Assembly (NCBI GenBank): GCA_024636315.1 | Contig: JAGXHJ010000033.1 | Location: forward strand, 1 to 62,594 | Length of the DNA stretch: 62,594 bases | Source of the DNA: Methylophaga sp. | Lineage (GTDB): Bacteria > Pseudomonadota > Gammaproteobacteria > Nitrosococcales > Methylophagaceae | Direction: 5' to 3' | Shown here: positions 54,556 to 62,594 of the stretch, one piece after another | Numbering within the stretch: the first letter of the stretch is position 1 | Layout: every line of letters starts with the position of its first letter | The notes under the pieces: model-generated | Databases searched by the model: none | What the model saw: the letters and a program-made list of their open reading frames with translations, nothing else | What the model was told of the DNA's origin: nothing | Translations under genes and position numbers: made by a program

Positions 54556-56442
54556 ATGATAAAACTAAATCAACTTTCTATTCGTCGTGGCGCAAGGCTA
54601 TTATTTGAGTCTGCTAACCTGACGATTCATCCAGGACAAAACGTCGGGCTTACCGGTGCAAATGGCACGGGAAAATCGAGTTTATTTGCCTTATTTCGCA
54701 ATCAATTACATGCAGATCATGGCAGTGCCTCGATTCCAGCTGGATGGGTGATCGCACATGTGGCACAAGAAACGCCTGCTGTTGATATTCCTGCAATTGA
54801 ATATGTGTTGCAAGGCGATGAAGAATATATGCGTCTGCAAGATCAATTATGGGTGGCAGAAGCTGCACATGATGGCCATCATCAGAGTGAATTACACGAT
54901 AATTTAGCGGCAATTGATGGTTACACTGCGCGCAGTCGTGCTGGACGGTTGATGCATGGCTTAGGTTTTACTGCCGAACAAGAACTCTCGCCTGTCACAT
55001 CATTTTCGGGCGGTTGGCGGATGCGTTTAAATTTGGCGCAGGCGCTGATGTGTCGCTCCGATTTATTATTGCTTGATGAACCGACTAACCATTTGGATTT
55101 AGAAGCTGTTTATTGGTTGGAAGAATGGTTACGTAGTTATCAAGGCACCTTGGTGTTGATTTCGCATGATCGTGATTTTCTAGATCGTGTAGTGACCCAA
55201 ATTGTTCATATTGAACACCAAAAAATAAAAGCTTATACAGGTAATTATTCTGCTTTTGAATTAGCTCGGACAGAACATTTGGCTCATCAACAGTCTGCGC
55301 ACAATAAACAGCAACGTGAAATTGCCCATATTCGAAGTTTTGTAACCCGCTTTAAGGCGCAAGCAACCAAAGCCAAACAAGCACAGAGTAGGATTAAAGC
55401 ACTTGAACGAATGGAGTTAATTGCGCCAGCGCATGTTGATTCGCCATTTCATTTTCAATTTTACCCGCCGACACGTTTAGTCGCACCTTTATTAACTTTA
55501 GATAAAGTGGCAGTAGGGTATAATGATAAACCATTGATCTCGGGAGTGAATTTGTCTCTCGCTCCGGGCGACCGAATTGGTTTGTTAGGGCCCAATGGCG
55601 CGGGAAAATCAACACTGATAAAATTGATCGCCGGCGTATTGCCTGCTTTGATGGGAAAACGCAAAGAAGCGAAAGATATTAAGATCGCCTATTTTGCTCA
55701 ACATCAATTAGAACAGCTGACATTGGATGAAAGTCCATTACAGCATTTACAAGCCTTAGATCCGCTACGACCTGAATCAGAGTTACGGAATCATCTAGGG
55801 GGCTTTGGTTTCCAAGGTGATGATGCACTTGCTCCGGTTGGCCCATTTTCAGGCGGTGAGAAAGCGCGCTTAGTTTTAGCTTTATTGGTCTACCAAAAAC
55901 CAGCGTTATTATTGCTCGATGAACCGACGAATCATCTCGATTTAGATATGCGTTTGGCATTAACAATGGCTTTGCAGGATTTTGAAGGTGCTTTGGTTGT
56001 TGTCTCACATGATCGGCATTTATTACGCACAGTAGCGAATGATTTATGGTTAGTGTCGGATGGTCACGCCAAGATCTTTGACGGTGATATTGATGATTAT
56101 CGACAGTGGTTAATGGACAAAGATAAACCCGCTAAGACGGCAGTAGAAAATAGTAATACGGCCAATAAAAAAGATGACCGACGCAATGCGGCTGAGGCAC
56201 GTAAAAAACTACAACCGTTGCGGAACACGGTTAAAAAAGCCGAACATAAAATGGACGCCTTACAAACTAAGTTGAATGATATCGAGTTGCAATTAGCCGA
56301 TAACAGTCTCTACGAAAGTACGGCAAAAGATAAATTAAAAGCTTTGATAGTCCAACAGGGCAGTTTAAAAACAGAATTAGAAACAGTAGAAATGGACTGG
56401 TTAGCAGCCAGTGAAGAATTAGAATTAGCAGGGCAAGAATAA
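54556..56442 (+). CDS. yheS: ABC-F ATPase YheS
   Basis: Ribosome-associated ABC-F protein, 628 residues. First domain: IKLNQLSIRRGARLLFESANLTI, Walker A GANGTGKSSLFAL, signature FSGGWRMRLNLAQAL, Walker [13 protein letters not shown]. Second: [41 protein letters not shown] linker helix pair joins them, and a charged C-terminal coiled coil (about 560-628) follows. The ATG at 54556 matches the family N-terminus; the frame is open to 54511, and 54547 is also possible. It lies directly upstream of uup. Confidence 0.93.
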   Translation: MIKLNQLSIRRGARLLFESANLTIHPGQNVGLTGANGTGKSSLFALFRNQLHADHGSASIPAGWVIAHVAQETPAVDIPAIEYVLQGDEEYMRLQDQLWVAEAAHDGHHQSELHDNLAAIDGYTARSRAGRLMHGLGFTAEQELSPVTSFSGGWRMRLNLAQALMCRSDLLLLDEPTNHLDLEAVYWLEEWLRSYQGTLVLISHDRDFLDRVVTQIVHIEHQKIKAYTGNYSAFELARTEHLAHQQSAHNKQQREIAHIRSFVTRFKAQATKAKQAQSRIKALERMELIAPAHVDSPFHFQFYPPTRLVAPLLTLDKVAVGYNDKPLISGVNLSLAPGDRIGLLGPNGAGKSTLIKLIAGVLPALMGKRKEAKDIKIAYFAQHQLEQLTLDESPLQHLQALDPLRPESELRNHLGGFGFQGDDALAPVGPFSGGEKARLVLALLVYQKPALLLLDEPTNHLDLDMRLALTMALQDFEGALVVVSHDRHLLRTVANDLWLVSDGHAKIFDGDIDDYRQWLMDKDKPAKTAVENSNTANKKDDRRNAAEARKKLQPLRNTVKKAEHKMDALQTKLNDIELQLADNSLYESTAKDKLKALIVQQGSLKTELETVEMDWLAASEELELAGQE

Positions 56443-56476
56443 AAACTTAGCTCAGGTATATTTAGAGGTAAAAACT

Positions 56477-58375
56477 TTGGCGTTATTGTCATTAAAACAA
56501 GTTACTGTCAGTTATGGCGGACCAAATTTATTAGATAAAGTTGATTTTCAACTCGATCAAGGCGAACGAGTGTGTCTAGTCGGCCGTAATGGTGCTGGCA
56601 AATCAACCCTAATGAAATTGATTGCAGGTGAAATCAAGCAAGATTCAGGTGAAATTAGAGGGCAGGGCTTAAAAATTGCTCGCCTAGAACAAGAAGTACC
56701 TGCGGGTACTTCAGGTAGTGTATTTGATGTGGTGGCACACGGTTTAGGTGATATTGCACCTATTCTAATCGCCTATCACGATGTCATTCATCGTCTTGCA
56801 ACCGATAGTTCAGACAAGATTTTGGCTGAACTTGAAAAGGTGCAACATAATTTAGAGGCGGTTGATGGTTGGACAGTAGAGCAACGTGTTGAAAGCGTTA
56901 TCTCTCGCTTATCATTAGATGGTGATGTTGATTTTGCTGGTTTATCAGGTGGGATGAAACGTCGTGTTTTACTTGCTCAGGCTTTGGTCAAACAACCAGA
57001 TATCCTGTTGCTCGATGAGCCGACTAACCATTTGGATATTTCATCCATTATGTGGTTGGAAGAATTTTTGAAAAGTTATGGTGGGACTTTATTATTTATC
57101 ACCCATGATCGAACATTCTTACAAGCTCTAGCTACACGAATTGTGCAATTAGATCGCGGCAATTTGGTTAGTTTCCCTGGCGACTATACTAATTTCTTAG
57201 AGCGCCGTGAGGCATTGTTGTCAGATGAAGCACAACAAAATGCTTTATTTGATAAAAAACTAGCACAAGAAGAAGTTTGGATCCGCCAAGGTGTAAAAGC
57301 GAGAAGAACGCGAAATGAAGGGCGTGTGCGTGCATTAGAACAATTACGACGCGAACGTGGTCAACGTCGCGAAGTGTTGGGCAATGTCAAAATGAAATTA
57401 CAAGACTCTGATCGCAGTGGCAAGTTAGTCTTTGAAGCAGAAAACTTAGGCCAAAGTTTCGATGGTCGAGTTTTATTCAAAGACTTTTCAACCTTTATTC
57501 AACGTGGCGATCGCATTGGTATTATTGGTGCAAATGGTTGTGGTAAAAGTACCATGTTATCCATTTTACTTGGGCGGGCTGAACCTGAAACAGGTACGGT
57601 TACCCGAGGTACTAAAATCGACGTCGCGTATTTTGATCAACTCCGTAGTCAGTTAGATGAAGAAAAAAGCGTAACGGAAAATGTTAGCCAAGGTAGTGAC
57701 TTTGTCGAAATTGCCGGTGTTCCAAAACATATCATTGGTTATTTACAAGACTTCTTGTTTACGCCAGAACGTGCCCGTACTCCCGTTAAAGCCTTATCAG
57801 GTGGGGAGCGTAATCGTCTGTTATTAGCAAAACTATTCACCCAGCCTGCTAATCTATTGGTAATGGATGAGCCGACTAATGATTTGGATGCTGAAACACT
57901 AGATTTATTAGAAGATTTATTGATGAACTACAAAGGCACCTTATTGCTAGTCAGCCATGATCGTAGTTTCTTGAATAATGTGGCTACAAGTACAATCGTG
58001 TTTGATGACGATGGCGTGGTACGTGAATATGTCGGTGGTTATGATGATTGGCAGCAACAGCGTCAACAGGATAAAGACTATGAAGCGCAAAAAAATAAAA
58101 CCGTCACTAAATTAGCTAAACCGGTAGAAAAGAAAGCAAATAAGAAATCCAATCTTACTTATCAAGAGCAACTTGATCTAGCTGCCTTTCCTAAAAAAAT
58201 CGAACAGCTGGATAAAAAACAAACTGAGCTCCACGATGTGATTGGCCAACCGGCGTTTTATAAACAATCAGAAGATAAGATTGCCGCCACGCAAGCAGAA
58301 TTAGCCAAGGTGACAGCAGAGTTAAATGCCATGTATGAAAAATGGGAAGTGATGGAAGCTAAACAAGACGGCTAA
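56477..58375 (+). CDS. uup: ABC-F ATPase Uup
   Basis: Branched-nucleic-acid- and ribosome-binding ABC-F protein. 632 residues (E. coli 635). Walker A GRNGAGKSTLMKL and [13 protein letters not shown], signatures LSGGMKRRVLLAQAL and LSGGERNRLLLAKL, Walker [13 protein letters not shown] and LVMDEPTNDLDA, then a long C-terminal coiled coil known to bind DNA in E. coli Uup (about 550-632). TTG start with AGAGGT 9 bases before it; 34 bases after yheS. Confidence 0.93.
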   Translation: MALLSLKQVTVSYGGPNLLDKVDFQLDQGERVCLVGRNGAGKSTLMKLIAGEIKQDSGEIRGQGLKIARLEQEVPAGTSGSVFDVVAHGLGDIAPILIAYHDVIHRLATDSSDKILAELEKVQHNLEAVDGWTVEQRVESVISRLSLDGDVDFAGLSGGMKRRVLLAQALVKQPDILLLDEPTNHLDISSIMWLEEFLKSYGGTLLFITHDRTFLQALATRIVQLDRGNLVSFPGDYTNFLERREALLSDEAQQNALFDKKLAQEEVWIRQGVKARRTRNEGRVRALEQLRRERGQRREVLGNVKMKLQDSDRSGKLVFEAENLGQSFDGRVLFKDFSTFIQRGDRIGIIGANGCGKSTMLSILLGRAEPETGTVTRGTKIDVAYFDQLRSQLDEEKSVTENVSQGSDFVEIAGVPKHIIGYLQDFLFTPERARTPVKALSGGERNRLLLAKLFTQPANLLVMDEPTNDLDAETLDLLEDLLMNYKGTLLLVSHDRSFLNNVATSTIVFDDDGVVREYVGGYDDWQQQRQQDKDYEAQKNKTVTKLAKPVEKKANKKSNLTYQEQLDLAAFPKKIEQLDKKQTELHDVIGQPAFYKQSEDKIAATQAELAKVTAELNAMYEKWEVMEAKQDG

Positions 58376-58431
58376 CTCACTTAAAGGATAACCAAGCAAT
58401 AATCACATTAGCGTACTTTTAGGAACGAAAT

Positions 58432-59790
58432 ATGATGGATATACTGGCATTGATGACCGATCTGATTAAACAGCTTAATAGTATTGTTTGGGGGCCATTG
58501 ATGTTAGTGCTGATCTTGGGCACCGGTTTGATGCTGATGATTGGGCTAAAAGGCATGCCTATTGCCAAATTAGCTTATGGTTTCAAAATGCTCTGGGCTG
58601 GACGTGAGACTAAAACTCAGAAAGGCGAGGGTGATATTGCACCTTTTAATGCCTTGATGACCTCGCTGTCAGCCACCATTGGTACGGGTAATATTGCTGG
58701 CGTAGCCACTGCGATATTCTTAGGTGGCCCAGGTGCGTTATTTTGGATGTGGATGACTGCTTTAGTCGGTATGGCGACTAAATATGCTGAAGCCGTGCTG
58801 GCGGTTCATTTTCGTGAAACCGATGAAAATGGCCATAAAGTCGGCGGCCCAATGTATTACATCAAAAATGGTCTAAGTAAACGCTTTGCTTGGTTAGGCA
58901 CTGCCTTTGCCATATTTGGTGCTATAGCTGGCTTTGGTATCGGTAATACAATTCAAGCAAATTCGGTAGCAGATGTTTTATCATCTAGTTTTGGTGTGCC
59001 ACCATTACTGACAGGATTAGTGATTGCTAGCTTAGTTGCTATGGTACTGATTGGCGGTATTAAACGTATCGCTCATGTTGCTGGAAGATTAGTACCTTTT
59101 ATGGCGATAACCTATGTCGTGGCGGGTATTGTGATTTTAGGCTTACATGTCAACATGATACCGGCTGCATTTGAATTGATTTTTACGCATGCCTTCACAC
59201 CGATTGCCGCCACCGGTGGTTTTGCTGGTGCGGCTGTTTGGGCGGCGATTCGTTTCGGTGTGGCACGCGGTGTTTTTTCTAATGAAGCTGGATTAGGTAG
59301 CGCGCCGATAGCCCATGCTGCCGCGACAACCAATAGCCCTGTACGACAAGGTACCATCGCCATGATCGGTACTTTCATTGATACTCTAATTATTTGTTCT
59401 ATTACTGGGCTAGTGATTATTGTGTCAGGTGTATGGACTAGTGGTGAAACAGGGGCAACCTTATCTTCACTGGCTTTTGAATCTGCCTTGCCGGGATTCG
59501 GCGGCTATATTGTGACCTTTGGCCTTAGTCTGTTTGCCTTTACCACCATCTTAGGCTGGAGTATTTATGGTGAAAAATGTGTGGAATATTTATTTGGTGT
59601 GCGGTCAATTATGCCATTCCGTATTTTATGGATAATAGCAGTGCCAATTGGTGCCGTGTCTAATCTATCATTCATTTGGCTGGTGGCTGATACATTAAAT
59701 GCATTGATGGCGTTACCGAATCTAATCGCTTTAATATTACTTAGCCCTGTAGTTTTCAAACTGACTAAAGAATATTTCGCTCAGAAGTAA
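58432..59790 (+). CDS. AGCS-family sodium:alanine/glycine symporter
   Basis: 452-residue membrane transporter with about ten or eleven helices, of the DagA/AgcS type. Family segments: FNALMTSLSATIGTGNIAGVATAIFLGGPGALFWMWM, KYAEAVLAVHFRE, GGPMYYIKNGL, RGVFSNEAGLGSAPIAHAAA, and GEKCVEYLFG near the end. The cargo is probably alanine or glycine with Na+. Two adjacent ATGs open it; no clear partner genes. Confidence 0.93.
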   Translation: MMDILALMTDLIKQLNSIVWGPLMLVLILGTGLMLMIGLKGMPIAKLAYGFKMLWAGRETKTQKGEGDIAPFNALMTSLSATIGTGNIAGVATAIFLGGPGALFWMWMTALVGMATKYAEAVLAVHFRETDENGHKVGGPMYYIKNGLSKRFAWLGTAFAIFGAIAGFGIGNTIQANSVADVLSSSFGVPPLLTGLVIASLVAMVLIGGIKRIAHVAGRLVPFMAITYVVAGIVILGLHVNMIPAAFELIFTHAFTPIAATGGFAGAAVWAAIRFGVARGVFSNEAGLGSAPIAHAAATTNSPVRQGTIAMIGTFIDTLIICSITGLVIIVSGVWTSGETGATLSSLAFESALPGFGGYIVTFGLSLFAFTTILGWSIYGEKCVEYLFGVRSIMPFRILWIIAVPIGAVSNLSFIWLVADTLNALMALPNLIALILLSPVVFKLTKEYFAQK

Positions 59791-60005
59791 GTCGATTTTC
59801 CCACTGATTATCAGCCTGAACTACTACCCGTGCAAGGCTCATATTTGGGAGGAAGTTGCCTACTATTGATGCTGAAGAGTAAGTAGTTAAATGAATGATT
59901 ATGTTTTCGAACGAAACCAAGAATTTTAACCTTTATGCACGCTCAATAAAATCAACGAAAAGCCAAGGTAAGGCGATGTGTTTTTATAAATAAGGAATGT
60001 TGAAA

Positions 60006-60356
60006 ATGTCCATGATATGCCACCGGAATATAGCTATTATATGTCTAGTCACGCTACCTTATCTTGTTTTTACTGATGAGGTAAAAGTCGATAATTTTAG
60101 GTGTGGAAATAAACTTATTCGATACAGCATGACAATCAACGATGTGCTAAAAGTATGTCCCAAGTCACAACACCCAAAACGACAATCAGAAAATAGCTTT
60201 GCTTATTACTATTTGTCTCAAGGTGGAAACGTGCAACATAGACAGTATTATCAATATAAGTGGTTTTTCGAAAGTCACGGAAAGTTCAGAAGATATGTAC
60301 ATTTTTATCATAATCAGGTTGTATTGATTACTGAAGATCATGATATCCGAGATTAA
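60006..60356 (+). CDS. Small secreted DUF2845-like protein
   Basis: 116 residues. An N-terminal hydrophobic signal (about residues 8-22) precedes a mature part that starts VKVDNFRCGNKLIRYSMTINDVLKVC, the pattern of DUF2845 periplasmic proteins (CG...V..G.....V...CG). Only one later cysteine pair is seen. The ATG at 60006 is preferred over 59997 because TAAGGA ends right against the earlier ATG. No operon partners. Function unknown. Confidence 0.6.
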   Translation: MSMICHRNIAIICLVTLPYLVFTDEVKVDNFRCGNKLIRYSMTINDVLKVCPKSQHPKRQSENSFAYYYLSQGGNVQHRQYYQYKWFFESHGKFRRYVHFYHNQVVLITEDHDIRD

Positions 60357-60405
60357 GTGAGGCTAGGAGCATGACTTAATTTTAGATGATAACTAGTTCC
60401 CAATA

Positions 60406-60438
60406 AAAACCCGCCTTGATTGCTCTTAGCGGGCTTAG
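60406..60438. terminator. Terminator between convergent genes
   Basis: Arms CCCGC (60410-60414) and GCGGG (60429-60433), with A-rich sequence on the left and TTAGTTTTC on the right, lie between two convergent genes and could end transcription from either side. Confidence 0.6.
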
Positions 60439-60488
60439 TTTTCTAATTGTTAATCTTTAATCAATATTGTCCTGTCCGAATTGATGGA

Positions 60489-61253
60489 TTATTCATCCAA
60501 AAGTGCATCACGTTTATCACTACCTTTACGTGGGCGAATCCACATTTCGTACATTGAAACTGTCCACATGAATGCAAAAGATAATGCCATAGCGCCACCA
60601 CCGATAATGACTAACCATGCGAAGTTCGGATTGAGTTTAGTTAACCACCATGATGAAATATCGATGATTAGAAATACATAGGGAGTCACGATTACAGCGG
60701 CTTTTAAATATCTAGGGACGCCAGCAGCTAAACTAAAGATAAGCCCGACAAACATAAAGATAAAGGCGATGCCAAATAAATGGATGTGAGATATGCGAGC
60801 TAATGATGAAAAACTAGCACCAGTATCGGTTTCAGCACGTTTAGCGATATTTTCAAATTTGGTCCAATCGGGTATGGCTATGCCTGCTGAAGCGTTATGG
60901 CAGGCGATGCAATTAGTATCAAAAATTTTACGAATTCCCGTGTCATTAAACGATTTTTCGTCACCACCTTTGTGTACCCAGTTAATTATTTTTAAACGGT
61001 CTGCTTCGGGAGCCATCAGTTTCATTGAACCATTAAGTTTAGCTTCGAGGACTGAGCCTGAGCGCTTGCCATAATAGCTGTAAACAATATCGTCTACCGA
61101 TAAGCCTAGTTCGCCATCAGCCATACCATGAGTGAATTGAATTTGTACAATGGCCATTAAATAACCAATAGCGACGACGATTAAATAACCGCTGAATAAA
61201 GCTTTAAGGGCAATACCTTGACTACAGAGATTAATTTTATGTTCTTCAGCCAT
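60489..61253 (-). CDS. Membrane protein with a c-type haem site
   Basis: 254 residues. A membrane helix at about 18-38 leads to a segment of about 110 residues carrying one CIACH motif (C115, C118, H119), which would hold covalent haem c in the periplasm. Three further helices follow at about 150-172, 180-200 and 207-232. Possible axial ligands are in SHIHLFG at the start of helix 2. I know of no named family with certainty; it may be an orphan cytochrome linked to respiration. No haem lyase genes nearby. Stands alone, with short non-coding flanks. Confidence 0.75.
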   Translation of the reverse strand: MAEEHKINLCSQGIALKALFSGYLIVVAIGYLMAIVQIQFTHGMADGELGLSVDDIVYSYYGKRSGSVLEAKLNGSMKLMAPEADRLKIINWVHKGGDEKSFNDTGIRKIFDTNCIACHNASAGIAIPDWTKFENIAKRAETDTGASFSSLARISHIHLFGIAFIFMFVGLIFSLAAGVPRYLKAAVIVTPYVFLIIDISSWWLTKLNPNFAWLVIIGGGAMALSFAFMWTVSMYEMWIRPRKGSDKRDALLDE

Positions 61254-61322
61254 TGTTAATTCCTAATGTTGTCCGTAAAAATGATTGGTCATAGTATTAC
61301 AGAACGGGGTTGATGAATAGAT

Positions 61323-61826
61323 TTATTCAGTTGCACGCTTATTCTGAGCATTGAGGGCTTGTTGATCTTTGAGACCATAAAAGCTACGTAGATGGATATC
61401 GCGTTGTGGAAATGGAATTTCCAGATTATGGCGAGCAAGAGCGGTATCGAGCTCCCATCTTTAGGTGGCTATTACGCGTCCTGGCAATTTAACAGCGGCG
61501 GGTGTTAGCCAGACAATCAGTTCAAAATTAAGACTACTATCGCCAAAGCCGGTCATCCAAACTTGGGCCTTATGTTTATCATTAGTACTTTTTAAAGTGT
61601 AATCAACGGCATCTGCCGCTTCTAAAGCCGCTAGTTTTACTTCGTCTTTATCTGAGCCATAAGCTACACCAAAGGGAATATGAACACGGCGGAATGATTC
61701 ATACATTGTCCAGTTTGTGACTTGACCATTAACAAAATCAGAGTTAGGTATAAAATATCGAAGTTATCGTTGGTCACAATATGGGTGCTACGGATATTAA
61801 AAGGATTTACTGCCACCAATCTATCT
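61323..61826 (-). pseudogene. Broken mechanosensitive channel (MscS-type) gene
   Basis: The translated remains cover the C-terminal half of a MscS-family channel: NIRSTHIVTNDNFDI, then IPNSDFVNGQVTNWT, RRVHIPFGVAYGSDKDEV, GFGDSSLNFELIVWL and EIPFPQRDIHL. Two lesions are visible. A one-base loss near 61750-61756 shifts the frame between NFDIL and IPNSDF. A TAA at 61461-61463 interrupts the frame where a Tyr is usual (VIAT-stop-RWELDTAL); the downstream sequence stays in frame to TAA at 61323-61325. The channel's membrane domain is absent upstream of about 61826. The gene is non-functional. Confidence 0.85.
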
Positions 61827-61944
61827 TAAATGCCTGAGGTGTCGGTACGTTGATGTGGTGGCTGCATGTGATGATTAAGCTACTTGTGAAAGCACATAAA
61901 AACAATAGAACAAGCCAGTTTATGGGTGGCATCAGAGCTTCCAT
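61807..61944 (-). CDS. Candidate small lipoprotein ORF
   Basis: A 45-codon frame beginning MEALMPPINW and then a hydrophobic run (LVLLFLCAFTSSLIITC) that ends at a Cys in a lipobox-like position (IITC), followed by a short polar tail. A second ATG at 61932 has GGAAG upstream. Ala or Gly is preferred before the Cys, and here it is Thr. It overlaps the mscS remains in another frame. It may be a real tiny lipoprotein or chance. Confidence 0.25.
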   Translation of the reverse strand: MEALMPPINWLVLLFLCAFTSSLIITCSHHINVPTPQAFKIDWWQ

Positions 61945-61959
61945 CTAAAGCAAGTAATA

Positions 61960-62594
61960 TTATTTTGAAGAAAAAACCTGTTTCAATAATTCTGTCGTTC
62001 TTGCGGCAGGATTTTCACGAATTTTTTTCTCTTCAGCCGCGATCATAGTGAATAGGCCATTTAACGCTTGTTCGGTCACATAGTCTGGCAAATCAAGATT
62101 AACATCTTTGCCCACTAGCGGTAATGTAGCGACTTTTCCGGTTAAGTCATTGTAGTATTTGGTGGTCCCGACTTGGTTTAAAGATGTATCAATAGCCGGT
62201 CTAAATAAGCCCGTTAATTGCTCTGTTGTTTGCGCTTTGAAGTATTCGGTCGCGGCATTATCTGGGCCTTGTAAAATGGCATTAGCGTCTTTAATACTCA
62301 TGTTCTTAATAGCGTTGACAATGATATTGGTTGCCTCTGGCGCTGCTTTTTCAGCTGCGTGATTCATACTTTGTTCAAACACATCGGCCTGACCACCTAA
62401 GCCAAACTTTCGCATTAAGCCACTGACTTGTTGTAGCTCTGGAGGCATAGCAATCGACGCACTACATGGAACGATGCGATAGCGAGTAAGTAGTGCAAGC
62501 CCTCCGTAGGGACTGGTAATAACAGCAGCTTTCGTAGCGCAGCGAAGAATAGTGCAGTTATTACATACTCGGCCCGTCAGTCGTTTGAGAGCCA
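61960..62594 (-). CDS. DUF4197 protein, N-terminus replaced and open at the window edge
   Basis: The C-terminal ~165 residues match DUF4197 (PPELQQVSGLMRKFGLGGQADVFEQSMNHAAEKAAPEA..., SIKDANAILQGPDNAATEYFKAQT). Family members are about 220-240 residues with a signal peptide and an N-terminal segment before the PPEL block. Here the frame upstream of about 62458 reads into a Cys-rich, unrelated stretch (GRVCNNCTILRCATKA, VITSPYGGLALLTRYR) and is open to the window end. Either it starts internally at the ATG at 62448 without a signal peptide, or it is a fused or disrupted gene. Confidence 0.6.
   Translation of the reverse strand, partial: ALKRLTGRVCNNCTILRCATKAAVITSPYGGLALLTRYRIVPCSASIAMPPELQQVSGLMRKFGLGGQADVFEQSMNHAAEKAAPEATNIIVNAIKNMSIKDANAILQGPDNAATEYFKAQTTEQLTGLFRPAIDTSLNQVGTTKYYNDLTGKVATLPLVGKDVNLDLPDYVTEQALNGLFTMIAAEEKKIRENPAARTTELLKQVFSSK
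62459..62590. repeat. Hairpin-rich element joined to the DUF4197 gene
   Basis: The stretch holds nested inverted repeats: CCCT/AGGG (62500-62503 and 62508-62511), TAATAAC/GTTATTA (62517-62523 and 62557-62563) and an inner CTTTCG/CGAAG pair. It is more GC-rich than its surroundings and begins where DUF4197 similarity stops. It resembles a short palindromic mobile or dispersed repeat, but only one copy is visible in this window. Confidence 0.4.

Noticed and set aside
1-62594. CRISPR array, prophage, toxin-antitoxin or defence island
   Set aside because: No regularly spaced repeats, phage structural genes, integrase or recognisable defence genes were seen; the 102-bp repeats at 44016-44393 are coding and have no unique spacers.

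Overview
This is a chromosomal segment of a gammaproteobacterium of modest GC content, dominated by housekeeping genes. Evidence for the group: the rsmI/lpoA/yraN/dolP cluster, a type A RNase P RNA, a complete gammaproteobacterial division and cell wall (dcw) cluster ending in ftsZ-lpxC, and YbiT, YheS and Uup ABC-F proteins. A marine Thiotrichales/Piscirickettsiaceae-like lineage (Methylophaga or Cycloclasticus type) is my guess from general feel only.

Layout. 1-230: an IS982-type transposase fragment and two hairpins. 232-3172 (minus): moaB, a glutaredoxin-like gene, rnd and a PfkB sugar kinase. 3258-10980 (plus): an OmpA-like lipoprotein overlapping rlmB, then rpsF-rpsR-DUF2232-rplI, dnaB, alr, radA. 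10966-14764: PilZ protein, hemJ, and minus-strand lpoA-yraN-dolP. 14858-16095: rsmI and rnpB. 16127-16911: a decayed MHYT sensor gene. 17217-35733: the dcw cluster mraZ-rsmH-ftsL-ftsI-murE-murF-mraY-murD-ftsW-murG-murC-murB-ddl-ftsQ-ftsA-ftsZ-lpxC. It is preceded by a clear sigma-70 promoter and three 10-bp-spaced MraZ boxes, and most of its genes overlap by 1-8 bases. 35738-42253: dciA, an M23 peptidase, secA, argJ and a DUF3549 gene. 42263-47722 (minus): marC-like, def, a 2OG-Fe(II) oxygenase with an amplified N-terminus, a nucleoside-recognition membrane protein and deaD. 47921-53629: an FNT channel, dodecin, an ASCH-like protein, ybiT, a GIY-YIG protein, msrB and a MATE exporter. 53787-59790 (plus): ung, the adjacent ABC-F genes yheS and uup, and an AGCS amino acid:Na+ symporter. 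60006-62594: a small secreted DUF2845-like protein, a membrane protein with a c-type haem motif, a broken mscS gene, and a DUF4197 gene whose 5' part has been replaced by a hairpin-rich sequence.

How the genes work together. The core of the window makes and inserts peptidoglycan: Alr and Ddl supply D-Ala and D-Ala-D-Ala; MurB-F, MraY and MurG build lipid II; FtsW/FtsI polymerise it under FtsZ/A/Q/L control; LpoA and the M23 protein tune synthesis and hydrolysis. LpxC starts lipid A synthesis. A second theme is translation: S6, S18, L9, RlmB, RsmI, RsmH, peptide deformylase, three ABC-F ATPases, DeaD, and a putative prolyl hydroxylase coupled to def. Replication and repair are represented by DnaB, its probable loader DciA, RadA and Ung.

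No prophage, CRISPR, defence island, rRNA or tRNA was seen, and no clearly new multi-gene system. The most unusual items are the 34-residue tandem repeats at the N-terminus of the oxygenase upstream of def, and the hairpin-rich sequence joined in frame to the DUF4197 gene at the right edge.
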